NCBI RefSeq assembly: GCF_902506095.1
Contig: NZ_LR733293.1
Coordinates: 1 to 64,000 of the forward strand
Source: Arthrobacter sp. 9AX
GTDB lineage: Bacteria > Actinomycetota > Actinomycetes > Actinomycetales > Micrococcaceae
Direction: 5' to 3'
DNA: 64,000 nucleotides
Shown piece by piece: positions 37,798-45,866 of this stretch. Numbering within the stretch: position 1 is the first letter of the stretch; each line of letters opens with the position of its first letter. The notes beneath the pieces are model-generated. The model ran no database searches. It was not told the DNA's origin and was given only the letters and a program-made list of their open reading frames with translations. The translations under genes were made by a program, and so were the position numbers.

Positions 37798-39114
37798 ATG
37801 ACCAACTGGCGGATCAGGGACTTCCACTCATCAGACCTGGACGGGATCCTGCACCTCTGGGAGACCCTGAAGTCCCACAACGTCGAGCCGGTCTACGCCC
37901 TTTCCGAGGTCCTTGCATCCTGCGAAAAGGACCATGCCGTTGTAGCGGTGCAGGGCGACCAGGTGGTGGGCGCCGCCGTCGGCCGTGCCGCACACGACCA
38001 AGGCTGGATCGTTTTCCTTGCCACCCTGCCCGAATACCGCGGCCGCGGCATCGGCACCTCCCTGCTCGCCGCCGTCGAAAACCGCATGGCCCCGCACGGA
38101 CTCAACAAACTCTCCGCCCTCATGCCCGAATCCGAAACCCGCGTCGAAGCCTTCCTGGGCCGCGGCTTCGCCCTGAAGAAAAACCTCCGCTACTTTGAAC
38201 GCACCATCCCCGTCCAACGCCAGGAACTCACCGCCCTCGGCCAGCTCGGCGGCCGCGTCCTGGCCCGCGACCTCTGGGAAAACGTGGCCGGCATGCGCAA
38301 GGAGAAGGAACTCCTGGAACGCCGCCTCGTCCTTCCCCTCGCCGAGGCCGATCTCGCCGACGAATTCGGGGTCGTCCCGCCACGCGCCGTGGTCCTCTTC
38401 GGCCCGCCCGGCACCGGCAAAACCACGTTCGCCAAAGCCATCGCCTCCCGCCTCGAGTGGCCGTTCGTCGAAGTCTTCCCGTCCCGCCTCGCCGCCGACC
38501 CCCAAGGCCTGGCCGGCGCCCTGCGCGAGACCTTCCTCGAAATCGCCGAACTCGAACACGCCGTAGTGTTCATCGACGAAGTGGAGGAGATCGCCTCCCA
38601 ACGCGCCGGCGACCCGCCCTCACCCCTGCAGGGCGTCACCAACGAACTCCTCAAAATCATCCCGGCCTTCCGCGAGCAGCCCGGCCGCCTGCTGGTCTGC
38701 GCCACCAACTTCATCCGCGCCCTGGACACCGCCTTCCTGCGCCACGGCCGCTTCGACTATGTCATCCCCATCGGCCTGCCTGACCGCCAGGCCCGCGAAG
38801 CCATGTGGCAGCGCTTCATCCCGGCCACCGTGGTGGATGCCGTGGACGTCGAACTCCTCGTGGACCGCACCGAAGGCTTCTCCCCCGCGGATATCGAATA
38901 CGCCGCCCGCAGCGCCTCCCAGCGGGCGCTGGAAAAAGCAGTGTACGACGACGGCGGGCTGGCTTCCGGCGGCACGGTTTCCGTCCGTGAGGCGGTACGC
39001 AAGGGGCCCTCCACCCAGGACTACCTCGATGCCATCGCCGAAACCCGCACCACCGTCAGCGCCGAAGTCCACCAGGACTTCCTCGAAGATATCGACGCCC
39101 TGGGCCGCGTGTAA
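37798..39114 (+). CDS. GNAT acetyltransferase - AAA+ ATPase fusion
   Basis: 438 residues. Residues 1-~140 form a GNAT domain (VFLATLPEYRGRGIGTSLL near 71-90 with the acetyl-CoA loop). Residues ~170-438 form an AAA+ ATPase: Walker A GPPGTGKTTFAKAIASRL (202-), Walker B VVFIDEVEEIAS near 255, sensor 1 LLVCATNFIRALD, arginine-finger region AFLRHGRFDYVIPIGLPDR, and a GFSPADIEYAARSASQRAL lid. The ATPase half resembles Cdc48/FtsH-type modules that remodel proteins. The fusion suggests coupled acetylation and remodelling of a target; no substrate is evident. Start ATG 37798 gives a normal GNAT beginning. Confidence 0.85.
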   Translation: MTNWRIRDFHSSDLDGILHLWETLKSHNVEPVYALSEVLASCEKDHAVVAVQGDQVVGAAVGRAAHDQGWIVFLATLPEYRGRGIGTSLLAAVENRMAPHGLNKLSALMPESETRVEAFLGRGFALKKNLRYFERTIPVQRQELTALGQLGGRVLARDLWENVAGMRKEKELLERRLVLPLAEADLADEFGVVPPRAVVLFGPPGTGKTTFAKAIASRLEWPFVEVFPSRLAADPQGLAGALRETFLEIAELEHAVVFIDEVEEIASQRAGDPPSPLQGVTNELLKIIPAFREQPGRLLVCATNFIRALDTAFLRHGRFDYVIPIGLPDRQAREAMWQRFIPATVVDAVDVELLVDRTEGFSPADIEYAARSASQRALEKAVYDDGGLASGGTVSVREAVRKGPSTQDYLDAIAETRTTVSAEVHQDFLEDIDALGRV

Positions 39115-39123
39115 CTTTTACTT

Positions 39124-40383
39124 ATGTCCACCAATCCCCTCCGCCATGCGATGGCACGCATGGGCGGCCGCGACCCGTATGAGAAGCACCGGGCCGCCAC
39201 ACCGCTTGAACTCTTTTTCGACCTGACCTTTGTCATCGCCTTTGGAGTGGCCGGCAGCCAGTTCGCCCACGACGTCGCGGAAGCACACTTCCTCCCCGGC
39301 CTGCTGGGGTTCGCCTTCGCGATGTTCGCTGTGACCTGGGCGTGGATCAACTTCACCTGGTTCGCCAGCGCGTACGACACCGATGACTGGATTTTCCGGA
39401 CGGTCACCATGATCCAGATCGTGGGTGTCCTGATCCTCGCCATGGGCATTGAGCCCATGTTCGATTCACTGGTGGAGGGAAAGCACGTAGACAACGCCGT
39501 GATCGTGGGCGGCTACGTGATCATGCGTCTCGCCCTGGTTTCCCAATGGCTCCGGGCGGCACGGCAGGATCCGGCCCGCCGGGACACCTGTCTTCGCTAC
39601 GCGAAGTACCTGGCCGTGGTGCAGCTGGGGTGGATTGCGGTGCTCTTCATCGAAGCGGATGTTCCCACTACGTTCATGATGATCATTCCGCTGATCGTGC
39701 TGGAGATGGCCACCCCCTACGCCGCAGAGCGCAAGGCCAGGACACCGTGGCACGCCCACCACATCGCGGAGCGGTACGGACTGCTGGCGATCATCGCCCT
39801 GGGTGAGTGCCTCATCGGAGCCATCGAAACGCTCCGGGCCATAGTGGCCCACCACGGCTGGAGCGTGGACGCAGCACTGGTGGGCTTCGGCGGCACCGCC
39901 CTCGCCTTCGGCATGTGGTGGATCTACTTCATGCTGCCCGCCGGACGTGCGCTGCACCTGCGCCGGCACCGGTCATTCCTTTTCGGCTACGGACACATTC
40001 CCATCTTCGCCGCGATTGCGGCCACGGGCGCCGGGTTGCACGTGGCGGCCTACTACATCGACCACGAGGCGCAGATCAGCGCGGCGGCCGCCGTCGCCAT
40101 CATCGCCATACCTGTGGCGCTGTTCAAGGGCGCGCTGACGTGGCTGTACAGCGTGATGGTCGGCGCGGACCGCACGGTTATTACCGTCGCCGTCGGCGTG
40201 CTGTTGGTGCTGGCCGCTGCAGTGGGCCTGGCCGCGGCCGGCGTTTCCGTCCCGGTGTGCCTGCTGGTGGTAGTGCTGGCGCTTGGCGCGTCCATTGTCA
40301 TCGACGAGCGCCGCGGTGCGGAGCGGCTCCATCACGCCCTCGAAAAGCTGGAAGCAGAAACTACAGCTCCCCTGCAGCCGTAG
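39124..40383 (+). CDS. Low temperature requirement protein A (LtrA) family
   Basis: 419-residue membrane protein with about ten to eleven helices. ATPLELFFDLTFVIAFGVAGSQFAHD near residues 24-49 and the central AERYGLLAIIALGECLIGAIETL are the family marks. LtrA was named from Listeria growth at low temperature; the molecular role is unknown. It begins nine bases after the GNAT-AAA+ gene and may be cotranscribed with it. It overlaps the convergent HD gene by 23 bases. Confidence 0.9.
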   Translation: MSTNPLRHAMARMGGRDPYEKHRAATPLELFFDLTFVIAFGVAGSQFAHDVAEAHFLPGLLGFAFAMFAVTWAWINFTWFASAYDTDDWIFRTVTMIQIVGVLILAMGIEPMFDSLVEGKHVDNAVIVGGYVIMRLALVSQWLRAARQDPARRDTCLRYAKYLAVVQLGWIAVLFIEADVPTTFMMIIPLIVLEMATPYAAERKARTPWHAHHIAERYGLLAIIALGECLIGAIETLRAIVAHHGWSVDAALVGFGGTALAFGMWWIYFMLPAGRALHLRRHRSFLFGYGHIPIFAAIAATGAGLHVAAYYIDHEAQISAAAAVAIIAIPVALFKGALTWLYSVMVGADRTVITVAVGVLLVLAAAVGLAAAGVSVPVCLLVVVLALGASIVIDERRGAERLHHALEKLEAETTAPLQP

Positions 40384-40939
40384 CGGGTGCCGCCTCAAGC
40401 TCCTTCAGCAGCGAAGGATTCACCCGGGCCAGGATCTTCCTGACCTCCTCCGGCTCGACGGCGGCGTAGAGGACCGGCCGGGCGTCGCGGTATTTGGTGA
40501 CCGGCGGCTTGTCCGGCCATTTCTCCGCCAGCGCCTGGACCCGCTCCGGGAGTGAGTTGTGGGCGTTGTCCGCGATCTTCACCAACGCGGCGTCGTGGTG
40601 CGCGGCGATCTCGCGCATGCCTGACTGGTAATCGTCCGGGTTGCTGTGAAGCCGGTTGGTAACCCGCTCAATGATCTCCACCGCCCGTTCGGAGACGCCC
40701 ATGTCCAGCAGGGCCTGGCGGGTCATTGGTGTGTCCTCGGCGATATCGTGCAGGTAGCCCGCAATCCTGATGTCGTCGTCGAAGTCCGCCAGGGCGTCAC
40801 CGACGGCGATGACGTGTTCCCGGTAAGGCCGCTTCAGCTTGTCCTTCTGGCGGTTGTGGGCCACCTCGGCCAGGACCTTGGCGGTTTCGACCGTGAATTT
40901 GGGTGCGGGGGCGTGCTCTGCGGAGTGCTCTTCAGACAT
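40361..40939 (-). CDS. HD-domain phosphohydrolase-like protein
   Basis: 192 residues with an HD fold similar to the hydrolase part of RelA/SpoT proteins. YREHVIAVGDAL, IAGYLHDIAEDT (the HD pair) and ALVKIADNAHNSL (the distal Asp/Asn) line up with the metal site. No synthetase or regulatory domain is present. It could hydrolyse ppGpp or another nucleotide, but the substrate is open. Convergent overlap with the LtrA gene. Confidence 0.8.
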   Translation of the reverse strand: MSEEHSAEHAPAPKFTVETAKVLAEVAHNRQKDKLKRPYREHVIAVGDALADFDDDIRIAGYLHDIAEDTPMTRQALLDMGVSERAVEIIERVTNRLHSNPDDYQSGMREIAAHHDAALVKIADNAHNSLPERVQALAEKWPDKPPVTKYRDARPVLYAAVEPEEVRKILARVNPSLLKELEAAPATAAGEL

Positions 40940-40965
40940 GTCCCAAGCCTAGGCTGGCCCGGCAC

Positions 40966-41181
40966 CTATTGCTTGCCGTATTTCCGGTGCACGGCCTGTT
41001 TGCTGACACCGAGGCACAGTGCAATCGCTTCCCAGGACAATCCGGCCTGCCGGGCACTCCGGACGAGCGACGATTCGGTGCGGTTCACTTCCTTCTGCAA
41101 CTCCGCCACAGCGTGCAGCGCCTCCGCGGGCCCCATTCCGTCCATTGATCCCACCAGCGTCTTCATCCGCTCCACCTCCAT
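40966..41181 (-). CDS. Small helix-turn-helix regulator
   Basis: 71 residues from ATG 41181, or 66 from M6 (41166), which has GGAGGT eight bases upstream. The C-terminal SSLVRSARQAGLSWEAIALCLGVSKQAVHRKYGK is a clear helix-turn-helix ending almost at the last residue. The N-terminal helix may dimerise. Upstream lie two perfect GTCAAC-N4-GTTGAC dyads over its promoter, so it probably represses itself. It lies between an HD gene and gluQ, all on the minus strand. Confidence 0.8.
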   Translation of the reverse strand: MEVERMKTLVGSMDGMGPAEALHAVAELQKEVNRTESSLVRSARQAGLSWEAIALCLGVSKQAVHRKYGKQ

Positions 41182-41184
41182 GCC

Positions 41185-41229
41185 GTCAACTTTAGTTGAC
41201 GAAATGAAGGTGTGTCAACAAAAGTTGAC
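41185..41229. promoter_or_regulatory. Twin perfect GTCAAC-N4-GTTGAC operators over a promoter
   Basis: Two exact 6+4+6 dyads at 41185-41200 and 41214-41229, centres 29 bases apart. A minus-strand promoter TTGACA (41224-41219 side), 18-base spacer, TAAAGT (41194-41189) uses one half-site of the distal dyad as part of its -35 box and the spacer of the proximal dyad as its -10. Binding would directly block transcription of the HTH gene. Confidence 0.8.
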
Positions 41230-41245
41230 GACTGGAGCGTATGTT

Positions 41246-42145
41246 TCAGCTGGCGCCGGCAGCAGCCATCCCGCGCCACACCCACGGCTTGCGCGGCAGC
41301 GCCGCCGGGTCGAAGGCAGTCAACACTTGGCTCAGCGGCCCGGCGGGAAGTCCCAGCGACTCCAACAGCCGGTCGCGGACCGCCTGCGGAGGAAAGCCCT
41401 CTGCCGCGAGGTCGCCCAGCGTTACCGCGCCGTCCCGCTTGGCCAGCCGCAGGCCGTCGGAATTCAACACCAGCGGAACGTGCGCATATTCCGGAGCAGG
41501 AATATCAAGGAGTGAGGCGAGGTAGGCCTGCCGCGGAGTGGAGGCCAGTAGGTCGTCGCCGCGGACCACCTGGTCGATTCCCTGCTCGGCGTCGTCCACC
41601 ACCACCGCCAGGTTGTACGCGGTCACGCCGTCATTCCGGCGCAGGACAAAGTCGTCCACCGTCCCGGTGTAGGCCCCGTGCAGCACATCGTGGACCGTAT
41701 ACTCCCTGACGCCCGCGCGAAGCCGCACGGCAGCGGGCCGGGTGGAGCGCTTGAACTCCAGCTCCGCGGGGTCCAGGTTCCGGCACGTCCCCGGATAGGT
41801 GCCCTGCGGCGCGTGCGGCGCAGAGGGTGCCTCCTGGATTTCACGCCGGGTGCAGAAGCATTCATAGGTGAGGCCGGCGGCCTGGAGCCGGGAAATCACT
41901 GCCGCATACAGGGGGCCCCGGGCAGTTTGGCGGACCACCTCGCCATCCCAGGTCACGCCGATGGCCGCCAGGTCGCGCAGCTGCTCCGCTTCGGCGCCGG
42001 ACCGGGCCCTGTCCAGGTCTTCCACGCGGAGCAGGAAGTTCCGCTCGGACGAGCGGGCAAACAGCCATGCCAGGACGGCAGTCCGAAGATTTCCCACATG
42101 GAGTTCCCCGGAAGGGCTGGGGGCAAAGCGGCCGGCGGAGGTCAT
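41246..42145 (-). CDS. gluQ: Glutamyl-Q tRNA(Asp) synthetase
   Basis: 299 residues. Charges queuosine in tRNA(Asp) with glutamate. It is a truncated glutamyl-tRNA synthetase catalytic domain without anticodon-binding region: RFAPSPSGELHVGNLRTA carries the HIGH-like motif and LRLAKRDGAVTL the KMSKS-like motif. The zinc set C-x-C (ECFCTRRE) with Y..TC (GTYPGTCRNL) is present. Length matches the GluQ-RS family. Confidence 0.94.
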   Translation of the reverse strand: MTSAGRFAPSPSGELHVGNLRTAVLAWLFARSSERNFLLRVEDLDRARSGAEAEQLRDLAAIGVTWDGEVVRQTARGPLYAAVISRLQAAGLTYECFCTRREIQEAPSAPHAPQGTYPGTCRNLDPAELEFKRSTRPAAVRLRAGVREYTVHDVLHGAYTGTVDDFVLRRNDGVTAYNLAVVVDDAEQGIDQVVRGDDLLASTPRQAYLASLLDIPAPEYAHVPLVLNSDGLRLAKRDGAVTLGDLAAEGFPPQAVRDRLLESLGLPAGPLSQVLTAFDPAALPRKPWVWRGMAAAGAS

Positions 42146-42185
42146 GGATCCACCCTATGCGGGAGGCAGGCGTGCGCGGACAACG

Positions 42186-42252
42186 GCAAGAGCCCCTCAG
42201 CTACCGATGACTTCGGGAATCCGACGTGCATCGGTAGCTCAGGGGCTCTTGC
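42186..42252 (+). terminator. Long 24-bp hairpin between divergent genes
   Basis: The arm 42186-42209 pairs with 42229-42252 with a single mismatch, leaving a 19-base loop. On the plus strand it is followed by TTGTTTGCTTC. It has the look of a strong terminator but neither neighbouring gene ends here, because both are transcribed away from it. It may end an antisense or small RNA, or be a relic of a rearrangement. Confidence 0.5.
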
Positions 42253-42439
42253 TTGTTTGCTTCAATGACCGAGGTGTGAACAAGCGTCAATCAGCGGCGG
42301 CTTCCTTGCGGGAAGCGGTGTCCAGTAGCCCAGGTGGTGTGCCGGGAGCCTGTAGCCTGCGGGAGTCAGCGGTAGCTTTGCCCTTGTTGCCACAATTTCA
42401 GCAGACACCCTACAGTTGGGACAACCCGTAGAACTTCGT

Positions 42440-42456
42440 TTGGTCAGTCTGACCAA
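42440..42456. promoter_or_regulatory. Perfect 17-bp palindrome, likely Lrp operator
   Basis: TTGGTCAGTCTGACCAA, two perfect 8-base arms around a central T, 25 bases before the ATG of the Lrp-family gene at 42482. Position and symmetry fit an autoregulatory operator. Confidence 0.7.
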
Positions 42457-42481
42457 TCCGCGGGACTCACACCGACAGGAA

Positions 42482-42949
42482 ATGATCAGATTGCAGGAAC
42501 TGGACGCCACGGACAAACGGATACTGCATGCCTTGGACTCTGACCCCCGCGTTCCCATCATGGTGCTGGCGCAAAAGCTGGGCCTGGCCCGCGGCACGGT
42601 GCAAAGCCGCCTGGAGCGGATGACGGCGTCCGGCGCCCTGCGGCCCAACAGCAGCAGGGTGCTTCCGGCCGCGCTGGGGCGCGGCGTGGCCGCCGCTGTC
42701 AGCGCCGAGCTGGACCAGAGCCACCTGAACGAGGCTATCGCGGCATTGCGGAAAATCCCGGAGGTGTTGGAATGCCATGCCCCTGCGGGCGATACCGACC
42801 TGTTGATCCGCGTGGTGGCCACCAGCCCCGATGATCTTTACCGGGTATCCGAGGAAATCCGGCTGTGCCCGGGCATCGTCCGGACCTCTACCAGCATGTT
42901 CCTCCGCGAAGTGATCCCCTACCGGACCACCGGCCTGCTGGCGGAATAG
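42482..42949 (+). CDS. Lrp/AsnC-family regulator
   Basis: 155 residues from ATG 42482. LDATDKRILHALDSDPRVPIMVLAQKLGLARGTVQSRLERM is the N-terminal HTH; the RAM-type ligand domain follows (AAVSAELDQSHLNEAIAALRKIPEVLECHAPAGDTDLLIRVVA). Family members sense amino acids. A 17-bp palindrome lies just upstream. No transporter or enzyme gene sits next to it in the same direction, only a gene remnant, so its target may have been lost. Confidence 0.9.
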   Translation: MIRLQELDATDKRILHALDSDPRVPIMVLAQKLGLARGTVQSRLERMTASGALRPNSSRVLPAALGRGVAAAVSAELDQSHLNEAIAALRKIPEVLECHAPAGDTDLLIRVVATSPDDLYRVSEEIRLCPGIVRTSTSMFLREVIPYRTTGLLAE

Positions 42950-43049
42950 CCAACAACCGAACACCAAGGACTCGGGCAAAATCAACCTGTCTCCGCCGTC
43001 AGGAAGTACGTGGCTTCGCGTTTCCCCGCTGATTTCGCCGCACGCAGGC

Positions 43050-43180
43050 GGACCCGGGCTCCAAGAGCGACTTCTCCATCACCTCGGGGTCCACCGGGCT
43101 CGACGTCAACTACGGCCTGCGGTACGACGGCGGCAAGGACACCCAGGTGATCATCGTCCACGTCCGTCCGGTCAGCTAAG
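43050..43180 (+). pseudogene. Remnant: C-terminal fragment of an unidentified protein
   Basis: Between the two Lrp genes about 40 codons read like real protein: GSKSDFSITSGSTGLDVNYG, then LRYDGGKDTQVIIVHVRPVS and a stop at 43178-43180. A stop codon lies shortly upstream in frame and no start codon or ribosome site precedes it. This looks like the 3' end of a deleted gene; I cannot name the parent. Confidence 0.45.
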
Positions 43181-43200
43181 CCGGCGGGCATAAGCCCCGC

Positions 43201-43656
43201 CTAGACCGGCGGACCGGCGTTGGACTTCAGGTTCTTCATCACCAAGGTGGACGTCAGCCGCTCCACGCCGGGCAGGGACGTGAGTTCGGCGTCGTAGAAG
43301 CGCTGGTAGGCGGGCAGGTCCTCGGCGATGACCTTCAGCAGGTAGTCCGGTGACCCGAAGAGCCGCTGCGCCTCCACCACGTTCGGATTCCCCGCCACCC
43401 GGTTTTCAAAAACCTCCATGGTGGCACGGTCCACCTGGCGCAGGGTGACAAAAACAATCGCCTCGAAACCCAGTCCCACCGCCGCGGGATCGATGTCTGC
43501 CCGGTAGCCCCGGATCACCCCTGACTGCTCCAGATCGCGGAGCCGGCGGTGGCAGGGAGCCACTGTTAAACCCACCTTGGCGGCAAGCGCCGTGGCGGTC
43601 ATCCGGCCGTCCTCCTTGAGGTGGCGCAAGATATTTCTGTCAATATGGTCAATCAC
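43201..43656 (-). CDS. Lrp/AsnC-family regulator
   Basis: 151 residues, full length. MIDHIDRNILRHLKEDGRMTATALAAKVGLTVAPCHRRLRDLE is the HTH; the ligand-binding RAM domain ends with SLPGVERLTSTLVMKNLK. It is divergent from a LysE-type exporter gene, the classic arrangement for amino-acid export control (compare Lrp-BrnFE). The gap of about 100 bases contains a small dyad AGCAC-TTCT-GCGCT at 43701-43714 that could be its site. Confidence 0.9.
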   Translation of the reverse strand: MIDHIDRNILRHLKEDGRMTATALAAKVGLTVAPCHRRLRDLEQSGVIRGYRADIDPAAVGLGFEAIVFVTLRQVDRATMEVFENRVAGNPNVVEAQRLFGSPDYLLKVIAEDLPAYQRFYDAELTSLPGVERLTSTLVMKNLKSNAGPPV

Positions 43657-43718
43657 GCAAGAAGCTTACCGTTGGGAGGCTGAACTCAGCTATAAAGGAC
43701 AGCACTTCTGCGCTGAAA

Positions 43719-44408
43719 ATGTCTAAGGTTTGTCCTGACGCACCAGGTGGCAGGAGAAAGAATGAACCCCGAGCTGTTTTGGCCTTTGTACTGGTGGCCG
43801 CCGCCTTGGCGTGCACACCCGGCGTGGACTGGGCCTACTCCATTGCGGCCGGGCTGAGGCAGCGGAGTTTCGTGCCGGCGGTGGCCGGGCTCTGCGGCGG
43901 CTACGTCCTTCACACGGTCCTGCTGGTGGCCGGCCTGGCGGCCGTGCTCACGGGGATGCCCGGGGTCCTGGCCTGGATCACGCTGGCCGGCGCCGCGTAC
44001 CTGCTGTGGCTCGGCATCAGTACCCTCCGTTCCTGGCGCGGGGCCAGCTTCACGGCCGGAACCAACAACGACGGCGGCACCCGGCTCCGCACGTTCCTCC
44101 AGGGCATGGGCACCAGCGGGATCAACCCCAAGGGCCTGCTGTTCTACGTGGCGCTGGTGCCCCAGTTCGTGAGCGCCGATGCGTCCCTTCCCGTACCCGT
44201 GCAGTCGGGCCTGCTGGGCATGACGTTTGTGCTGCTCGCGGGCCTCGTGTACACCGCCGTCGCCCTGCTCTCACGCACCCTGCTGCAGAGCCGGCCGGGA
44301 GCCGCCCGCCTGGTAACTCTCGCCAGCGGCGTGATCATGGTGCTGCTGGGCGCGGTATTGCTCGGCGAACAGCTGGTTCCGGTTCTTGCTGCGGCGCAGC
44401 CCTCCTGA
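43719..44408 (+). CDS. LysE-family amino-acid exporter, 5' end apparently frameshifted
   Basis: The protein from codon ~17 on is a normal LysE/RhtB exporter of about 210 residues: LVAAALACTPGVDWAYSIAAGL, then GTSGINPKGLLFYVALVPQF and about six membrane helices. The best start is ATG 43762 with AGGAGA in front, reading MNPELFW. That frame reaches the exporter only if one G were added at 43781-43783. As given, the exporter frame instead opens upstream at 43719 with an unlikely N-terminus. A one-base deletion or a sequencing error in the GG run is likely. Divergent Lrp gene suggests amino-acid-induced export. Confidence 0.75.
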   Translation: MSKVCPDAPGGRRKNEPRAVLAFVLVAAALACTPGVDWAYSIAAGLRQRSFVPAVAGLCGGYVLHTVLLVAGLAAVLTGMPGVLAWITLAGAAYLLWLGISTLRSWRGASFTAGTNNDGGTRLRTFLQGMGTSGINPKGLLFYVALVPQFVSADASLPVPVQSGLLGMTFVLLAGLVYTAVALLSRTLLQSRPGAARLVTLASGVIMVLLGAVLLGEQLVPVLAAAQPS

Positions 44409-44417
44409 CCTGCGCCG

Positions 44418-45395
44418 CTATTCGTCGCTGAGCTTCTTCCAGTCCTGTTCCCAGATCCGGCGCATCTCCTCGTCCTTGCGGATGGGGACAGGCGCGGCGA
44501 TCTCCTTCTGCGGCACCGGGTCTTCGCGCCTTCGTCCCCAGTCACGGGGGTTGAGCGAGCGCCTGCTGGAGTCCAGCACCAGCAGCGCCCGGTCCGTCAG
44601 GGCGTCATTGCGCAGGGTCAGGTGCGTCTTGCGCCGGCGCAGGACCTCGGCGAGCGCCTGGTGCGCCGCCTCGAACCGGCCCTCCCGGCGCAGCGCCCGC
44701 GCCCGCACCAGCAGGAGCGCGGCAGAGAGATCGTCAGCGTTCAGCAGGCCCTCTGTCCAGTCGATCACGGTCCGGCTCCGGCCCAGCGTCAGCGCCAGTG
44801 AGCAGCGGGCCAGTGCCATGGGAAGCGACGGCGGCAGCCCGGCCAGGGCGTCCAGCGCGGCCTCCGTGCGGCCCGTCTCGCGGAACGAATGTGCCAGGGC
44901 CAGGAATACTGATTCCTCGCTGAACAGGACGGGGATCTCCACCCGCTCGGCGAGCTCGATGCGGGTGACGATCCTGGTGAGGCAGGTGGATGAGTAGCGG
45001 TTCGCTTCGTCGTCGTTCCTGGTGGTGAGCCCGCGCTGCAGCAGTTCCGAGGCGCGCAGGTAGCCCCCCTGCTTGTAGACCAGCAGCCCGGACATCAGGT
45101 AGCAGAGTCCGGACCAGCCGGGATAGGCGCGGGCCAGCGTGATCAGCCGTTCGGGCTCGCGGCTCGTGAAGACGGCTTCGTGCACTGCCTTGGCGGGTTT
45201 GGGCAGCATCCGCTTGAGCCGCGGGATCTCCCCGTCAACGGTCAGCAGGGCAGGGTGGCGTCCCCCAAGCACGCCGGTGAGCAAGCCACCCACGCCGCCG
45301 GCAAGGTCATGGACCGGCGTGCGCAACCGGGGCTCGCCGAACGGCGTGAGGTCACGGCTGTCCCAGTAGATCGGTGCAGGGTCCCCGGCGGTCAT
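44418..45395 (-). CDS. Conserved hypothetical protein with helical repeats
   Basis: 325 residues of unknown function. The middle (about 85-270) is a run of amphipathic helix pairs that looks like TPR-type repeats (YLRASELLQRGLTTRNDDEANRY, ALARCSLALTLGRSRTVIDW, ARALRREGRFEAAHQAL). The C-terminus is charged and ends WEQDWKKLSDE. No signal peptide or catalytic motif. It converges with the LysE gene nine bases away. Confidence 0.7.
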   Translation of the reverse strand: MTAGDPAPIYWDSRDLTPFGEPRLRTPVHDLAGGVGGLLTGVLGGRHPALLTVDGEIPRLKRMLPKPAKAVHEAVFTSREPERLITLARAYPGWSGLCYLMSGLLVYKQGGYLRASELLQRGLTTRNDDEANRYSSTCLTRIVTRIELAERVEIPVLFSEESVFLALAHSFRETGRTEAALDALAGLPPSLPMALARCSLALTLGRSRTVIDWTEGLLNADDLSAALLLVRARALRREGRFEAAHQALAEVLRRRKTHLTLRNDALTDRALLVLDSSRRSLNPRDWGRRREDPVPQKEIAAPVPIRKDEEMRRIWEQDWKKLSDE

Positions 45396-45450
45396 CTTTC
45401 CATGCTAACCGCGACGTCCGACTGAATGGATGCCCCGGCGGACCGGGGCG

Positions 45451-45825
45451 TCAGCCGCGTTCCATGAACCACTCGGTGAAGGCCGAGGCCCGGCCGCTGG
45501 GGTCCAGCCGGATGACCCAAAGGTTGTCATACGTGCGTCGGTCGCCGGAATAGGTGGTGACGCCCTGGACGAAGGCGGTCTCCGCGTCCGTACCCACCAG
45601 CTCCCAGGTGAACATCCAGTCCCCCGGCTCATCCCGGGCAGCGAGCCAGCCGTCCACGATGCCGTCCTGCCCCTTCCACGGATGCGGATCGTTGGGCCGG
45701 GTTTCGTACAATGCGTCCTCGGTGAAGAGGGCACGGATGTCCTCGGCCCGGTTGCTGGTCCACGCCGCCTGGTACATGTCCATCCATGTCCGAATACGTT
45801 CCTGCGCTGAAGTTCGCTCCGTCAT
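45451..45825 (-). CDS. NTF2-like / SnoaL-like protein
   Basis: 124 residues with the SnoaL-like fold pattern: YQAAWTSNRAEDIRALFTEDALYETRP, then WKGQDGIVDGWLAARDE, and strands ending GRASAFTEWFMERG. The family covers small isomerases, cyclases and binding proteins; no specific activity can be given. It stands alone between a TPR-like gene and the DUF456 gene. Confidence 0.82.
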   Translation of the reverse strand: MTERTSAQERIRTWMDMYQAAWTSNRAEDIRALFTEDALYETRPNDPHPWKGQDGIVDGWLAARDEPGDWMFTWELVGTDAETAFVQGVTTYSGDRRTYDNLWVIRLDPSGRASAFTEWFMERG

Positions 45826-45866
45826 GCTGCCGTTCTACGCCCCGCACCGCCCGGGCTGCAAGCGGC

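Larger units (their letters stand above)
42146..42481. other. Divergent intergenic region with long orphan hairpin
   Basis: About 340 bases between gluQ (minus) and an Lrp gene (plus). It holds the long hairpin at 42186-42252 and the Lrp-type palindrome at 42440-42456. No coding sequence was found. Confidence 0.6.

Noticed and set aside
42186..42252. tRNA-like structure
   Set aside because: The long hairpin contains bases resembling a tRNA arm but lacks a cloverleaf, T-loop sequence and acceptor end.
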